NCBI GenBank assembly: GCA_023512835.1
Contig: CM042090.1
Location: 18,010,356 to 18,074,355, forward strand
Origin: Taxillus chinensis
Lineage: Eukaryota > Streptophyta > Magnoliopsida > Santalales > Loranthaceae
Length of the DNA: 64,000 nt
Reading direction: 5' to 3'
The notes beneath the pieces are model-generated. The model saw only the letters and a program-made list of their open reading frames with translations. It did not search any database and had not been told where the DNA came from. Shown here piece by piece: positions 1 through 13,600 of the stretch. Made by a program: the position numbers and the translations under genes. Positions within the stretch are counted from its first letter, which is position 1. Every line of letters begins with the position of its first letter.

Positions 1-1237
1 AAGACTTGAATTTATTTTTTAAAATTTTGTTTACTTTTACTTTACTTTATTACCAGCTGGATTCATAATTGTTAGTTTTAATTTTTTATAAAATTTAATT
101 CTAAAAAAAATATTTTAAAAAAATATTTTTTCACATATCGAATAAAATTTATTTTTAACTTGAATTCTATTTAAAATCATGGAATAAAACAGAAATAACC
201 CCAGTTTTATCCTTTTAAATTGTCATTTCAAATTGTAACTTCCATAATTGACATCTGAAAGTAATTCATAGTGAGTAGTCACGTAATGTGTTTCGACTTT
301 AACAGTCGGCTCGTGGGAAAAGGGTTTAACAGCCGGTTCTTTCTTATCCCTGCTTTGCAGCATTCATATTGAACCCCCACTAAAACAGCTTTTAACGCAA
401 TACATACATCAGGATAAGTTTGACTATTTTTTTTATAGGTGTAATTATGACCTATATAAAGAGATTCTTTAAATTTTTAAATTTATTTTTAATATTTTAT
501 TTTTTTATCATCTCTTTCTTTTCTTTCTTTTCTCATTATCTTATACTTTTTATATTATATTACTATTTTAATAAATTCAAGGTTAAATTACGAATATTTT
601 TTTTAGAGTTATAAAAAAACTTGTAATTCTCATAGGCCTTCAAAAATAACAATAGCTAATTCAATAGCCTAGATTAGTTAAAAGTTTCAATAGATTTTAC
701 TAGTTAATATTTATAATTTTAATAAAATTTATAGCTAAAATATAAATTTCGAGTATAATTTACAATTAATATTATTTTATATAAATAAATTTATTAAAAA
801 TTTTAGTTAATCCACTATTAATGCTCTTAGAGCATTCATATTAATTTTCATATATAAATGCTTTTTCTATTGTTTGGAAAACAATTATAAAATTTTTATA
901 AAATTCGTCATTTTAATTTTTATTTTGCATCCTTAGAGCATTCTCGTAAGTTTTCTTATAAGTTTTTTTAAATTTTTAATTTTAAATTACTTTTTTATTT
1001 TCCTATACAAATATATATTACAATAGATTTCTTAAACCATCATTTTATAATATTAAAATAATATTTATATTATTTATTTTATTTAATAATTTTTTTATAA
1101 TTTAATATAAAATAAAAAAATATTATGAGAAATGTGAGAAAGAAATATTAAAATTTTTTATATATAATTTAATAATTATAGAAAGTAAATTATAGGAAAA
1201 ACTTTTACAAAAGTTAAATATAAGTTATCAAATCCAT

Positions 1238-1297
1238 AATTTTATGAATTCTCAAATTTTTTTCCTTAATTTTATGAATTCTCAAATTTTTTTCCTT
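1238..1297. repeat. Perfect 30-bp tandem duplication
   Basis: Two adjacent identical 30-bp units (1238-1267 and 1268-1297), each containing a GAATTC site followed by a long T run. This looks like a recent slippage or duplication product. I see no coding role. Confidence 0.9.
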
Positions 1298-1766
1298 ATA
1301 AAAAGAGAGAAATCTGCTAGAGTTACAAATCCAGTGACGGCGGCAGCACCCGAGCCATTCAATCGATGTAATGGTATTATTATTATTTGTAATAATGCCC
1401 TCAAACCCAACCCACCCATTCCTCCTTCCCTTCAAATCCCAGAGGACAGACAAACGCATGGTTTTGAACCCCGACCATAATAAAATGGGAGAATATTTTA
1501 TTAGTATTTTAGATCCACAAAATCTATCATATGAGATCCAATTCACGGGACCACCAAATCAATGGTATTAAATAATTTATGAGGCAGTTGTATTGTGGAC
1601 CACCAAACCAAACAGGTGGGTCATGCCCGACAATCCTCAAACTTAAAACAGTGACAACAATAAACAACATCAGTGTGGCCACGGCCACGGCACGGGTGTG
1701 GCCATGACATGAGGGATCTGTTGGATGCATCAGAGGTTGTTATACGCAACGCGTTGGTAACAATCA

Positions 1767-1773
1767 TATATAC

Positions 1774-1821
<48 letters not shown>
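1767..1821. repeat. TA dinucleotide microsatellite
   Basis: An almost uninterrupted TA/CATA tract about 55 bp long, downstream of the carbonic anhydrase stop codon. It is a simple sequence repeat and likely length-polymorphic. Confidence 0.9.
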
Positions 1822-1824
<3 letters not shown>

Positions 1825-1876
1825 GAAATGCAATGCAATGGCATCGTAATGTTTTCAAGATGGCAGCAATCTCTCT

Positions 1877-4800
1877 TCAGGACCAAAATGTCCTGTCCTT
1901 CAGCATATATCTCTCACCTCCTCCCTCATTGCTACTTCCCTTGAAATCAAGAGTCCACTTCTCAAAAGAACAGTGAAGGAAATCATAATACCCTCCATGA
2001 ATCGCCATCACCTCTTCCCTCACACGCTCCTCTATCCACGGATAAGTCAGCAAGTTCATTAATGAGTGGTTGATTGATTCCTGTAACAGCGGAGCGGAGC
2101 TGGTTTTTAGGCTGTTGAAATAATTAACCACTCATCATTCTTCTAACAAAATGCATATGATATGATAGGTGATGCATATGATACATTAATTATATTATTC
2201 TTGCATCAGAGGTGTAGGCGTAGGCTACATGCAGCGGTGGGGATGCTAGTTTGCAAGAGGAGATCGATCGAGGACCATATTGGATACCCTACTCCAGGTA
2301 ATGAAGAAAGGTTTCTCCTTTATCATCTAGTTTTTCATCCTGTTTCTCTCATTTGTATCCCAACAAGGAGCGTGATAGATTACCAGGGTGAGTCTCCAGA
2401 CGAGCAGGCACTTTGGGTTTATGCTGCCACTGCCTTTGGGTTTATGCTCATAGAAAGAAGAACCTGATATATGCCACATATAATTATTGATGTTCAAAGA
2501 GAGAAACAACCCAGCTCACTCCTCACCTCTGCTCTGTCCCACTCTCACACTCTATCTCTGGTTGCCTAGTGTGCATGGTGCACAAAGGCGGATGACATGT
2601 AACAAAAACACTATTTTAATTTGTATAAAGTCAGCAGTAACTCTTCAAAATGGAACCATAGCACTTCTATAAATAAATAAATAAGCCATACATCGGCAAG
2701 AAAATGGTACTCTTTGGTCACAGGTCCCAGAACCATGGCTTTCTAGGACAAAAAAGAGTTCCTATTCAAATAAGAGCTGGAAACTAAACTGGGGTATTAT
2801 TGAAAAATAGTCAAATGGAGCAGTTATCGCCATGCTTTAGCGAAACTCGGTTAACTGTGTTTAGAATGGTGTAGTGTTTTCTAGTGAGAAAATATAAAAA
2901 TGGCTCAAAATTTCAGACTGTCCTACGGTTTCCTGTTTACTTAATAGCTAGACATTTTATTTGACCATTATTTTCTTATCCTGACAATTGAAGAAAACCT
3001 GAAGAAACAGCTTTCTAGTGAGACATTGTATTTTAGAACAACCCTCCTCATGCAATTTCCTAATTATAGCCTGAATTACAACTAGTTCGACGATTAGTAC
3101 CTTTTCACAGAGTTGGCATTGCTGTTCAAAGCTAAGATGAGATGCAGCAGCTTTTGTCTGTAATTTGGCAACTTTTCCATTGGCCACCCAATGCTTTACG
3201 AAGCTACTAAAAACACAGTTTAATCAAAATGAGGAACTAAGGAAACAACAAAAATATTGAAGAAGCAATGATTGATGAGGGAAAAAGCATAAGGAATCAA
3301 AAAACTTAACCTTGAACCTCCCTCATCTTGCATGCTCATTAGGGTCTCAATTCCAGCACACCTGCTGTGGCCAATGACTAGAATATTTTTGACCTATAAA
3401 CAGACAGCAGTAGCCATATATCAGCTTCAAATCATAGACCAGCACATAATCAAGGGAGTCATAAAAAGAAACAGAAACTTTCTGGTATGATAGTATGTTG
3501 CCCAATTCGAAAACTTCAGGAATCATTTCTTAAACAAAGGCGAACTCTGAAGTTGCTAGATGTAATGGGACCTATGCTTTTTTCGGATCAAATTCATTGG
3601 TATTCACCATCCAATAAAAAGAAGCATTTCCAGTTGCATCCTTAAACTCACCAAATCTAATCAGCTTCCAGATGTCAAAAACATAATGCACTTACACAAG
3701 TAGGTCCAGTGCAGAGAAATAGACAGAAAGAATGTACCTAAAAACTTACCTCAAGTGTGTTAACTGCAAATTCAAGAGCAGCACTGGTTTCTGATGCGCC
3801 ATACTTCAGAAAATGAAAATAAACTGATATCATTGATCCTTAATCGAGAAAGACTTCATATGTATATAAAACAAATTTTTATACCTCAAGCCGTGGTACA
3901 AGATTTGCCACATTTCGAATTGTAAAGGCTTCTCCAGGTTGGAAGCCCAAGACACTAGAAGGGCATACCCTGGAGTCTGCACAAGCGATTACCATGAACT
4001 AACCTTGAACAAGTTAGATTCGAACGAAAAGACCCATATTTTTCTTGGAATGAAGCTCCATGATATTTCTTTTGATTAGAAAACCAAATAAAACAAAAGC
4101 GACAAGAACAAAGAGCTTCCACAAAGTGTTTCATAACTATATAAAATGATGAAGGAAAAGGGAAAAACCTTTGGTGACTGAATTCTGGCTAGTCTTTGAA
4201 AATGCTCTGGTTCTTTCCTGCTCTAAACACTACTTATTTAAGGGAAAATATAATCCATACAATGACCTCAAAGTTTAGAAGCACGATATCTCTACTAGTT
4301 GCTACTTACAAGTACTTGTGCTGCTTAAAACTCAAAAACCTTTGTTCCATCTCACCGAAAAAGTCTGACCCCTGATTATTTTTTGCCACGTGTTCAAATT
4401 TGAAGCTCCCACATTCTTGACTCTGTCTAGGGAATTCCCTTGAGGCAACTAATTTATTAACAGCATTTCTCCTAAAGAAAATAGGAGCAAAAGGTCACAA
4501 ACTCTGAACTTAAATGTGTTCTTAGTACAAAAAAAATTCCAGAACTTCAAAAAAATTGGGAATTTGTACTAGTTGACAATACCATTTCCAAATAGTAAGG
4601 ATATCTTATTGTCAGGAATATTAAATGTAATAATACATCAGAACCAAAAATAAAATAAAATTTAGAATTAAATGGAAGTCAATTACTTAGCTTTCACTCG
4701 AACGGGACAAAAATTAAAATCAATTAAACCCAACCCCACTCTACTCCATAAGAATTTAGAATTTGGGTCAAACTGGGTATTATTATGAAAGATATGTTGG

Positions 4801-5437
4801 TGTCAATCATTCCATAGGAATATAGGATGTCATTTTGACTATAAAAAATTTAAAAAAAGGCATATCGGCCTTTTTCATTACTTTAACTTAACGTATTAAC
4901 TGATGTGACATCCCAGATTATTAGAAGGGAGCTCCTAAAACTACTGTGTTTTCTTCACGCCCACGTGTAAAATGTCTGAGTTGAAGTCGTAAATAATAAT
5001 AAATTAAAATAGGAATATTTTATTATTATGGTAATTTAGGAACTAGGAGCGCCCCATTAAAATTATTGAACAAAAAACATATTTGGTTCTAGTGATCTAT
5101 GGAACAACATTAATTAAATAGACCACGCAATAAAAAACAGGCCTTACTTACATGGACAACACCTTACCCGACAGAAGCCGGAAAACCCAGATAAGATTCC
5201 TTCAATCTCCATGGTCTCTTGTCGTAACGACAGACCTGGGAACAAGACAAGACTCCACATGTCGGCATCGAACGCAAAAATACTTCTATATATACCTGAG
5301 AATCGGTGACAGAAACACAAACATACCTGGCTTGAGAGTGGCAATTTTGTGGGATAGGGGTAACATGGGTAGGAGGAGGAATCGGTGAGTCCAGTGTGGG
5401 ATGAACTAGGGAGCGAGGAAGGTTGAAGAACGGCCAT
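1877..5437 (-). CDS. Beta-carbonic anhydrase, chloroplast type (beta-CA5-like), 9 exons, 317 aa
   Basis: Exons in coding order: 5437-5327, 5235-5168, 4471-4310, 4220-4169, 3998-3885, 3803-3750, 3393-3311, 3206-3101, 2080-1877 (954 nt, all junctions GT-AG and in phase). The enzyme interconverts CO2 and bicarbonate. The Zn ligands are visible as Cys137 (in [12 protein letters not shown]) and His196 and Cys199 (in GHSRCAG), with the Asp139-Arg141 catalytic dyad. The C-terminal block LLTYPW...HGGYYDF is typical of plant beta-CAs. The Ser/Pro-rich first 60 residues resemble a plastid transit peptide. I chose the ATG at 5437, which has A at -3 and G at +4. An in-frame ATG at 5497 would add 20 residues, but a possible 5'-UTR intron (donor near 5571, acceptor near 5444) could remove it. 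The last intron (about 1 kb) carries an antisense flippase fragment. The beta-CA5 assignment rests on motif recall. Confidence 0.93.
2372..2464 (+). pseudogene. Fragment of a P4-ATPase (phospholipid flippase, ALA1-like)
   Basis: A plus-strand stretch of about 31 codons begins with [14 protein letters not shown] and ends with GFMLIERRT before a stop. This matches the conserved P4-ATPase block ([15 protein letters not shown]...YGFMLIER) just after the phosphorylation domain of plant aminophospholipid ATPases. An extra Trp is inserted after EQAL. No other flippase exon is recognisable nearby. It lies antisense inside the last intron of the carbonic anhydrase gene. It is probably an exon-sized piece carried in by transposition or gene-fragment capture, and not a working gene. 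Confidence 0.75.
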
Positions 5438-7080
5438 CCTTGACCTGATACACCGAAACTTGGACTCTACTATACGTTTAACGAAATTAGACACCATTTA
5501 GTTATGAGGAACAACAGAGACCGACATTAACTGTAGCTGAGTAACGATATTTCAGTTAAAATAGACATACCGATTCGTGAGAACATGGCTGGCTCACTGG
5601 CTTCTGATAAAGCGATTAGGTGAGAACCATTCAGAGAAGAAGGAAAGGACTGACGAGGGGACTTCAACGGCAAAAAACAAAGCGGCTGTCGAGTCAGATA
5701 AGCTTGGACAGTTGGACGTGACTTTCACGCCCAAAAAACTCCATATCTTATCCTATTCCCCTTATGCTATCACGCAAACCTTGTCTGTGAGTGAGTGAAT
5801 GACGAAAAGAACCTCTGGCTTTTGACTTCTCTGAGTTGCTACTTGCTCCTCCCTTGGCCAACCTATGCTCCAGCCCCCAGGCTAAAAACTAGAGGGAAAC
5901 TGTATGCCAGGCTACCCCCAAAAATATCCAAGGCACTGTCAACCATAACATCCACCCGACCATGGCAAGCCACTCTCATCCTCTCTAAATCAGACATCAC
6001 TGTTACGCCACTGGACTCTAAAGAGCAATAACAAGGGGCGCAGATGCCCAGTTACATCAGCAGCGAGGGAGAGACCCAAAGGTGGCCTCTGAAAGAGGGA
6101 ATGACCGCCCACCATCCGCTTGCCCACATTAGCTAGCCAATCTCCACAAATGTTCCCTATTTCTAATGAGAATTGTTTCTTGGATGACAACTGTTGAAAC
6201 CATGGAGAAGTGTTTAGCAAATGAGAATTTGACCATGTGCCAAGCATGGGATTCCAGTTTTCAAGTGTGAACGCAGGAATTTAATTTTATTAATGGTATC
6301 ATCTATGGGTTTTTTTTTTCCACCACCAAGGGCTCAACATATTACTAACAATTCATCATGCAAACAAGAAATCGACAAACAAGAAATTGGCTTTCAGTGG
6401 CTTCTTGTCCATTGGCTTTTGTGCTAACATTATTTCACTTTGAAGAAACACTTTGTCTAGTAGCAAGCATAACTTAGTAACTTGTGGACCCATGATATAT
6501 ATCAGGCCTTACACACTAAATGTTTAGAGTCAAGCCCATATCTAGTTTTTTAAAACCCATCGAAGGAATAACAAATTCAAATTAGAATAACAAGAATTGA
6601 ACCATTTGCTCTCCTAGAAACAGTAGTTTTACTAATAAGTGAAACAATTAAGTTAACAAAACTTTTAAGTTGTTAGGTTTTGAGCCCATAACATAGATGA
6701 AGCCTCAAATTGAACATCTTCACAAAATTGAACTACTTTATTCAACAAAATCCCCATCAAATGGCCAATTTGGAAAGCCATTACACTTTGAATGGGATGA
6801 AATTTGGAATGCCTACAAACAGAGGTTCAATAGCTTGTTTTATCTTATCATTTTTTTCCTTGACCAAGGAAACATATATAACCTAATTCCTTCAGCTCTA
6901 TTCCAAAATGCACTTCTAGTCAAAATGACAAATTTGTCCACAATTCTTCCGGTTGAATATCTACTCCAATAAAAGTAACGATACCTACTTACTAATTTCA
7001 GTGTTTAATATAATTTTTTATAAAATAATTATTTAAAATAGGTGTATTTATAGTTTTGGGGGTGTGTTTTTAATAAAAGA
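5438..7080. promoter_or_regulatory. Shared upstream region of divergent carbonic anhydrase and SICKLE-like genes
   Basis: The minus-strand carbonic anhydrase and the plus-strand SICKLE-like gene are head to head, so this 1.6 kb should hold both promoters. Positions 5440-5800 are less AT-rich and probably contain the carbonic anhydrase 5' UTR, with a possible intron donor near 5571 on the minus strand. Open frames at 5577-5798, 5990-6247 (minus) and 6697-6972 (plus, 91 codons) have no recognisable homology. I did not find a convincing core promoter motif. Confidence 0.5.
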
Positions 7081-7199
7081 AAGCTAAGCGCGAACGACAC
7101 CACACCCCACCACAACCCCATCCGAATCCGAACTGATTGTCAAACGTAAAAACCCTAACGTGAATCTCAGTACTCCAGTAATTGACCTACCGAGATCAG

Positions 7200-7358
7200 G
7201 TACAACCCCTCTCCCTCTCTCTCGTAACATGTTGTGTGTGTTGTTGTTGTTGTTGTTGTTCTTATTGTTGCCGTTGTTCGTTTTTTTTCTTAAAGACTTA
7301 GGGTTGGTTTCATGTTTGTTCTAGTTTGCTGCGTGATTGATTGCTACGATACCGGTAG
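7200..7358 (+). other. Probable 5'-UTR intron of the SICKLE-like gene
   Basis: A GT donor (CGAGATCAG|GTACAA) at 7200 and an acceptor (CCGGTAG|AATATAG) ending at 7358 flank a T-rich segment with a TTG trinucleotide run near 7236-7260. It ends eight bases before the start codon. An intron in the leader just ahead of the ATG is common in plant housekeeping genes. The splice sites are predicted by eye only. Confidence 0.6.
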
Positions 7359-7366
7359 AATATAGA

Positions 7367-9817
7367 ATGGAGGAATCAGAGAAGAGAAGGGAGAGACTGA
7401 AAGCGATTCGCATGGAAGCTGCTCAAGCCGAGGGTCGTAAAAGCAACATCAACGCCTCTCCTGTTCCTTGTTTGCTCTCCAACCCACTACTTGGAACCTC
7501 AGAGACTCCGCCGGGTCAGGACGACTCGTGTACTGCTCCAAGGTTTGACTATTACACAGACCCTATGGCTGCATTCTCCGGCAACCACCGGAGGAGGAGC
7601 AATGTTCCCCAAGAACAGTTTACGCCTCCAAGTAAGACCCTATTACCCACTGTTTGGCCATTTACGACTCGTGTATGCTTCGGGGTTGTGTTTTTTTTTT
7701 TTCAATTTGGGATTGCTGTATTTGCATTGTAATTTCGCATTCTCACTTCTTGTGTGCGTTTGCTTCTAATAATTAAATAATTCTTACTTAAAAAAAAAAA
7801 AGTAAGTACCATGTCATTCATTTGTTGATATACTCAAATGCATTGTTGGATGGATACGATAACCTTTCAGTTGTCTGCAAATGATGACTTAGAACGATGA
7901 ATAGCAAATTGATGTGTACCAGCACACCCACTGTTTGGCCATTTATAAAGTCTTTGTATTGACTCTGCCCTCCTCCTCTATGTTATCCAAGGATAGACTA
8001 GATCAGGTGTGGCTGACAAGTTGGCTTGGTTGTTGAACACCCCCGAATAAAATAATCTGAAAATAATATAAAATTTGAAAGTTTTGATCATCTGTGATGC
8101 CATTGCAACTTGTGTCTTGGGGATGGTTGAAAATTGAAATAAATCCATTTCATGATCCAGCATAGTGGTTTTCTCAACTGGTTGTACGGGGACTAGATCC
8201 ATCATTATATGTGGAGAGCATGTCTTGAGTGTTTGTTAGATATTTGATTCCCTCTTTACCATGCTTTTCTGTTTAGAATATATTAGGGTTTTTTTTTCAT
8301 GGTTCAATCCAGTTCTGCGTATGCTAGTTTTAAATAGAATAATTTAAACAGAACAAAGGCTTTTGTGGACTCCACGGCAGCATATAAAGATTATGGATTA
8401 ATGTTTTATTCAGAATATTTGTAAAATCAAATGGTTTTTCCCGGAATTTGGTTCTTAATTTAATGCTCACAGATATGGATAGCACCCAGCTCATACCTTT
8501 TTCTTTTAATTATTTATTTGGCTCAGATTCAGGGTGAGAGGATTAATGTTGTGTAGCTTTCTGTACATGTATTCTAGTTTTTGAAAATTTGTCCTATCCC
8601 CAGCAGCAGGTATCTTATTTGATACTTTAACGGTTGAATTGAGCACTTAAGTATGATATAAGCATTTCTACTCTAGTAATGTAGTTGTTGATATTGTTAC
8701 CATTAGCACAGTTATTTTTCTCATAGTTTTCTCAATTGTGCTGCAATTTAACCATTGGTCTTTATGAAGTGGATTAGCTCAGAATTTGGATTGACAGAAA
8801 ATTTATAATGTGTATTTCTAATGACAATTGGTTAAATGGATGATTTTTTATCATATGTTTGTGCGTATGATTTTTTTTTTGACCGTGTTACATTTTTGCA
8901 AAGTGATACAACTTCAGCTGAAATATGTTGCAGTTTTTCTTTTAATAAAATATCCCTGATTTTTTTTTGTGTTGGTCAATCTACCCTAAGGCATTCTTGA
9001 TGCATGCCCTTTTTGATTTGGCTCTGCAGGACCAAGAAACCTCCACTTCCAGAGGAATCATCCTCCCCCTGAACATTTTGGACCCAGTTTTCCGCCTGAT
9101 CAGACCATGTACGTGCAAAGTCCCCACTACAACTCTGGGCCTCAAATGAGCCCTCAAATGACTCCTCAACATTTCGGATCCAATATTTTGCCTGATCATC
9201 CATCGTGTTCCCAAGGACTCCACTATGTCACTGGTCCCCCTCAACATCCCAGCCCCTTCCCCATGCACCAAGGAACGCCTCCAGCCTGGAGCGGGCCTCC
9301 TCGCATGCCTTATAATTGCTATTCGCCAACCTCATCGAGAAGTGGGAACATGTTTAGTCCTGGGTATGGCAGAGAGAATAGTTCCGGTTTCTCATCCCCT
9401 GCTCGAGCCTGGGGTCTGATGGGGAACAGCCCCAGCACTGGCTCAGGTCGTGGGGGCAGCCCAAGTTTTAATTCAGGGAGAGGCAAGGGCCGCTGGTTTG
9501 CAAACAGCAACAGCCCTAATTCTGGTCGGGGTGGGAGAGGGCGCGGAGGATCTCATGGCGATGCCTCAGCATTGAGTAGGCCAGAGCTGTTTTATGACAA
9601 GTCTATGGTAGACGATCCATGGAGGCATTTGACGCCTGTCATTTGGGGTGGGGAATTTGTGGCGAAGAGTTCACATACATCCTGGCTTCCACAGTCTCTT
9701 AGGACAAAAAAGGCCCGGGTTTTCGAACCTCGCGGCGGGTCAGGGTTGCAGCCAAGCCTTGCAGAATACCTAGCTGCCTCCTTTAATGAGGCCACTGACG
9801 ATGCATCCAATGTGTGA
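7367..9817 (+). CDS. Protein SICKLE-like, proline-rich, 2 exons, 350 aa
   Basis: Exons 7367-7631 and 9030-9817 join in phase (the codon A|GA gives Arg) to give 350 residues plus stop. The N-terminus MEESEKRRERLKAIRMEAA followed by FDYYTDPMAAFS, a Pro/His/Gln/Met-rich middle, a Gly/Arg/Ser-rich segment (about residues 200-265) and a late DPWRHLTPVIW motif match the plant SICKLE family. SICKLE is known in Arabidopsis as a nuclear proline-rich protein affecting microRNA biogenesis and intron handling. The protein is mostly disordered with no catalytic domain. The single coding intron is 1.4 kb and T-rich. The start has no competing upstream in-frame ATG after the predicted leader intron. Confidence 0.88.
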
Positions 9818-10651
9818 TTGTTGGGAATAGTGTCAGAAAGCATGAGATACTATTTGTTTAATAAAAAGGTTCTATTCATCATTTTATGTGCATATAAATA
9901 TCAAACATAATTTGATAATTATTTGTGCACTCTTAAACATAGTATGTGATGTGAGTGTTATTATATATGAGAGGATAATGTTTTAATTCATAATGAATTT
10001 AATTAAAGTACGAGATTCTTAATTTAAACATTATAAATATATATATCATTCCATTTAGAATGGAATGGTGGCTATCCGCGTTGATGAGAGATGATCGGAA
10101 ATATGGATGCAGATATAATATGAATTTTCAATTATTTCTGTTAAGTATAGAAATTCTAATCCAAATTATTTCTGTTTAGTAAGAGCTCTGTGATTCATGA
10201 ATGATTGAATGTGTGTTCTATGAATTCATATGTTAGAAATGCAAGCACAAATAAAATAGCTACGGAAATTCACCAAGTGGAGACTTGTGGGTTTTTCTGT
10301 GTGATGTAATGCTTGGTTGTAATTTGCAGTGTCATGGAGGCGTCTTTGATTTTTCTTTCTCCAGCTCCTTGTAACTTGTTACCGACTTGGTGCTGTTAAT
10401 GAAATCTTCTTTCGATGATTTAAAAAAAAAAATAGAATACATTTTCAATTGTATTTGTTGATTCAGCTGGACATTCTGATTGCAGATGAAGGAATCAACA
10501 AAAAATAAACTAAAAATGATACTGAGTAATTGGAAAGAATATGATCCTATCTGACTAGCTTTTTACCACCGTTCCTACTCAACATTGCCCCTCAAAATCA
10601 ATCTTTGAATGAAGGAACAAAATGTTGTTGGACAAACAGATGATCAGGAGT
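9818..10651. other. Convergent 3' intergenic region
   Basis: The plus-strand SICKLE-like gene and the minus-strand NETWORKED gene end tail to tail here. AT-rich sequence includes AATAAA-like motifs just after the SICKLE stop (around 9860), which could serve as a polyadenylation signal. No open frame with protein character was seen. Confidence 0.6.
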
Positions 10652-13600
10652 TCATGTTGGAAACCCAAACCCAGGGCTATGATTCATATCGCTGAAGTGT
10701 TTCTGAAATGCTGGACTCATGCAGGAGAAGATTGACGGCTTATGCTTCTTCTTTTTTCCAAACAGGAATGACCGCAGTGGCACTCTCCGCTGCATTGTTG
10801 ATTGCTTATTTGCGTGTTGGAATCCCTGCAACTTCCTTGGTGGAAGCCCGAAATCGTCTTCCATCCTTGCTAGCGTCCTTTGGATGTCAACCTCCAGCCC
10901 TCTTACTCGAACCAAGCCTGCTGTCAGCTCTTCTGAGATCTTCTGGTTCTCCTGCTTCATGATCAGTACCTCTCCCTGGAACTTTGCTGTCAAGTACTGG
11001 TCCAGCGCCTGCTGCTCTTCTCTCTTTCCGCATGACCCTGCATTTGCATTCGAGACCATCACGATGTCGTCGTGAATGCTGTTCAGGTTCAACAGCCTGC
11101 TCTGCAAGTCATCTTTCAGCAAGCCGTTTTGTTCCGTCCACAGTGTTAGTTCGGTTTGAATCTCCCTCAGGTGTTTGTATATTGGTCGAGCGTCTGATTT
11201 ACGGATTTGGTGTTGTAATTTAATGCTGCCACTTCCTAATTGGCGATTCAGTTTTGACACCTCTCCTTTCAGGTCCTGAATTGAGGTTTGGAATTTCTGG
11301 ATCTGATGGAATGAGTTACTGAATCTTAACCACAAGCCTAGATTTTCATCCAACAGCGAGTCGATGTCGCTGCGGAATTTCTCTTCAATCGCTGAAAAAG
11401 AGTGGTTTTCGTTGATGTGAGTCGGCTTTTCTTCATCTCCTTCAGGTGTAAATGTAATGCCTGGTGAAGGTGTTTCAATTCTTTGATCCATTGTCGTGGA
11501 TTGCACATCGGGTTCCCCCAAGGCGTTGAAAGCTGATCCTTCTTCATCTGGTTTTGATTGCATTACCCTCAGATTGTGATGCAGACTTTGAATCTCTATG
11601 GTTTTTGAGGCATTTTCATTCCTCAGTTCCTTTATTTGCATGGCCAACTCCAAGAAACTGTCCCGATTCTTCTTCTCCGCATCGCAAAGCTTCTTCTTTG
11701 CCTCCCTGTAATCATGAAGAATTGCAGTGTATTCCTCCACTAGAATCTTCTCCCTCTCATCAAACTGCTCACTCGACAACAATTGCCTCCACTTTGGTAG
11801 ATCTTCCACTTTCTCCCCAACTTCCTGAGCCTGATCGATCTCAAAATCATTATGGTCTTGCTTCGCATTCTCCTCGCCCCGCAAAGAGTCAAGGCTGCTG
11901 CTCTGTGGGTTCAGTTCAGATTGAACAACCATGCTCTCTACTTCAATGTCATCAGAACTAGCTAAACTCGGAGCATAATCCCCCCCCACTCCTTCCACTC
12001 TCATGTGTGAAACATTACCAGAACCGTCCAACACATCTCCATCATGCCCTCCAGATTTGTTCACATTTACACCTTCTTGGAACAAACCGCCATTCTCTAC
12101 CTCGTCATCTGGCTTCACGGTCTGCAATTTCTCTTTGAGATAAACAAGATTATAATTTGCCCCCATGAATTCCATCTGGATCCTGCAGGTTTTATCTTCA
12201 ATGCTCTGGCTAAGTTCCTTAACTTTTTGCAGCTCCTTCTCCAGCTCCTTGAGCTTGTTTTTCACGTCCTCCGAGTCCATGCCTAGATTCTCTGTGCCAT
12301 CATCATCTTCAACGCTTTGAATGTGTGCCTGAAGCCGACCCGTTTCCAATATCAATCTTTCAACCAGAGCTGTATGAGAGCACACTGCACTCTCTAGATT
12401 AATGACCTTGTTCACCAATTCATCAATCTTATCTGCCAGTTCAGTCATGTTGAACCGCAACCCAGAGTTCAATTCAAATTGCTCTTTAATCTTTTGATTA
12501 TGCTGCAACAATTCCAGACCTAGGCTCCTGTCTCTGTCCTCCTGCATCTCCAGTTCAGTGGATGATGGATCATCCTGCTGACGGTCTTCCCCTTTGTCGA
12601 ACAAGTGATCATTCTTTCGAGCCTTCAGCTTCTCCTGGGCTGCTTTGATCTTCTGATACTCGGCTCTTGCCTCATCTGTCCACTGTTCGTGTTTCTCCTG
12701 CAACTGAGCCAGTGTGTCTTGGCACGAACTAAGAGCTGTGGCGGCCATCAGATTCCTGGCATCGTCATCCTCTATGATTGTTTGAATTCCAAACTCATCT
12801 TGCAGCCTGCAAACTTTGGCCTGCATTTCTGTGATCTGCTTCTCAAGCTCCCAATACTTTGCCAGCCCAGCTTCATATGAGCTCTTCAAAAACTCTTTCT
12901 CTGTCTGTAGCGCCAGAATTCCCTTCAGAAGCTTGTCAATCTCCTCCAGTGCCTCGGATTTGCTCAACCCAGAGCTTGGAATAGTCGTTATAGAGGCTTC
13001 TTGTCTTTTCAACTGTCTTCTATGGAAGGCCTTGCCAGAGAGCATGGGGAGTGTGGGGAAGCCTGATTTGGGAACTGCTGGCGGGACAACCTTGGGCTTG
13101 GAGGGGGAGCTGGAATCGGATGCTGCCTGTGGGGTTTGATTTTCTCCGTCTTCATCCATGGCAAACTGTACCTGTTCGGGGAAGACAGTGGCCATGGTGC
13201 GGTTTGCATTTTGCAGCTCTCTTGATAAATGATCGTATCTCTCTGCTAAAGCCCGGTATGCCCGGTAAGCATCTTCCACAAAGCATAGTAGCTCTGGCCT
13301 CCTCTTGTAGTACATTTCTGCCCTTTTTGCAAAGGAGTCTCCATCTTCATCAATGATTTGGAGCATTAATTTCACCTTCTCCTCCATTTCTGCAATTTCA
13401 GTAATTGGTGTTCATCAGAGGAACACTTTAGTTTGACTAACGTTGCTTTTGTTTTGCTACCATCTTTTATTATTATTAGAAGTATGAATTTTTTTTTTCT
13501 TTCTAGGTGTCCCGTTTGATTTCTTTTTATAGTTATGCAACACATAATTATTTCTCACATATAATGCAAATCATTACTATATACGCGAGAAACAGGTTTT

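Larger units (their letters stand above)
1..1876. other. AT-rich 3' flank of the carbonic anhydrase gene
   Basis: This stretch is strongly AT-rich with long A and T runs. It contains only short open frames without recognisable protein character. A 30-bp tandem repeat and a TA dinucleotide tract are listed separately. The part nearest 1876 should include the 3' untranslated region of the minus-strand beta-carbonic anhydrase gene. I see no gene in it. Confidence 0.6.

Noticed and set aside
5144..5497. Continuous 117-codon minus-strand frame at the carbonic anhydrase 5' end
   Set aside because: It reads through an intron. Splicing 5327 to 5235 and 5168 to 4471 gives a continuous frame into the enzyme, while the unspliced frame does not join.
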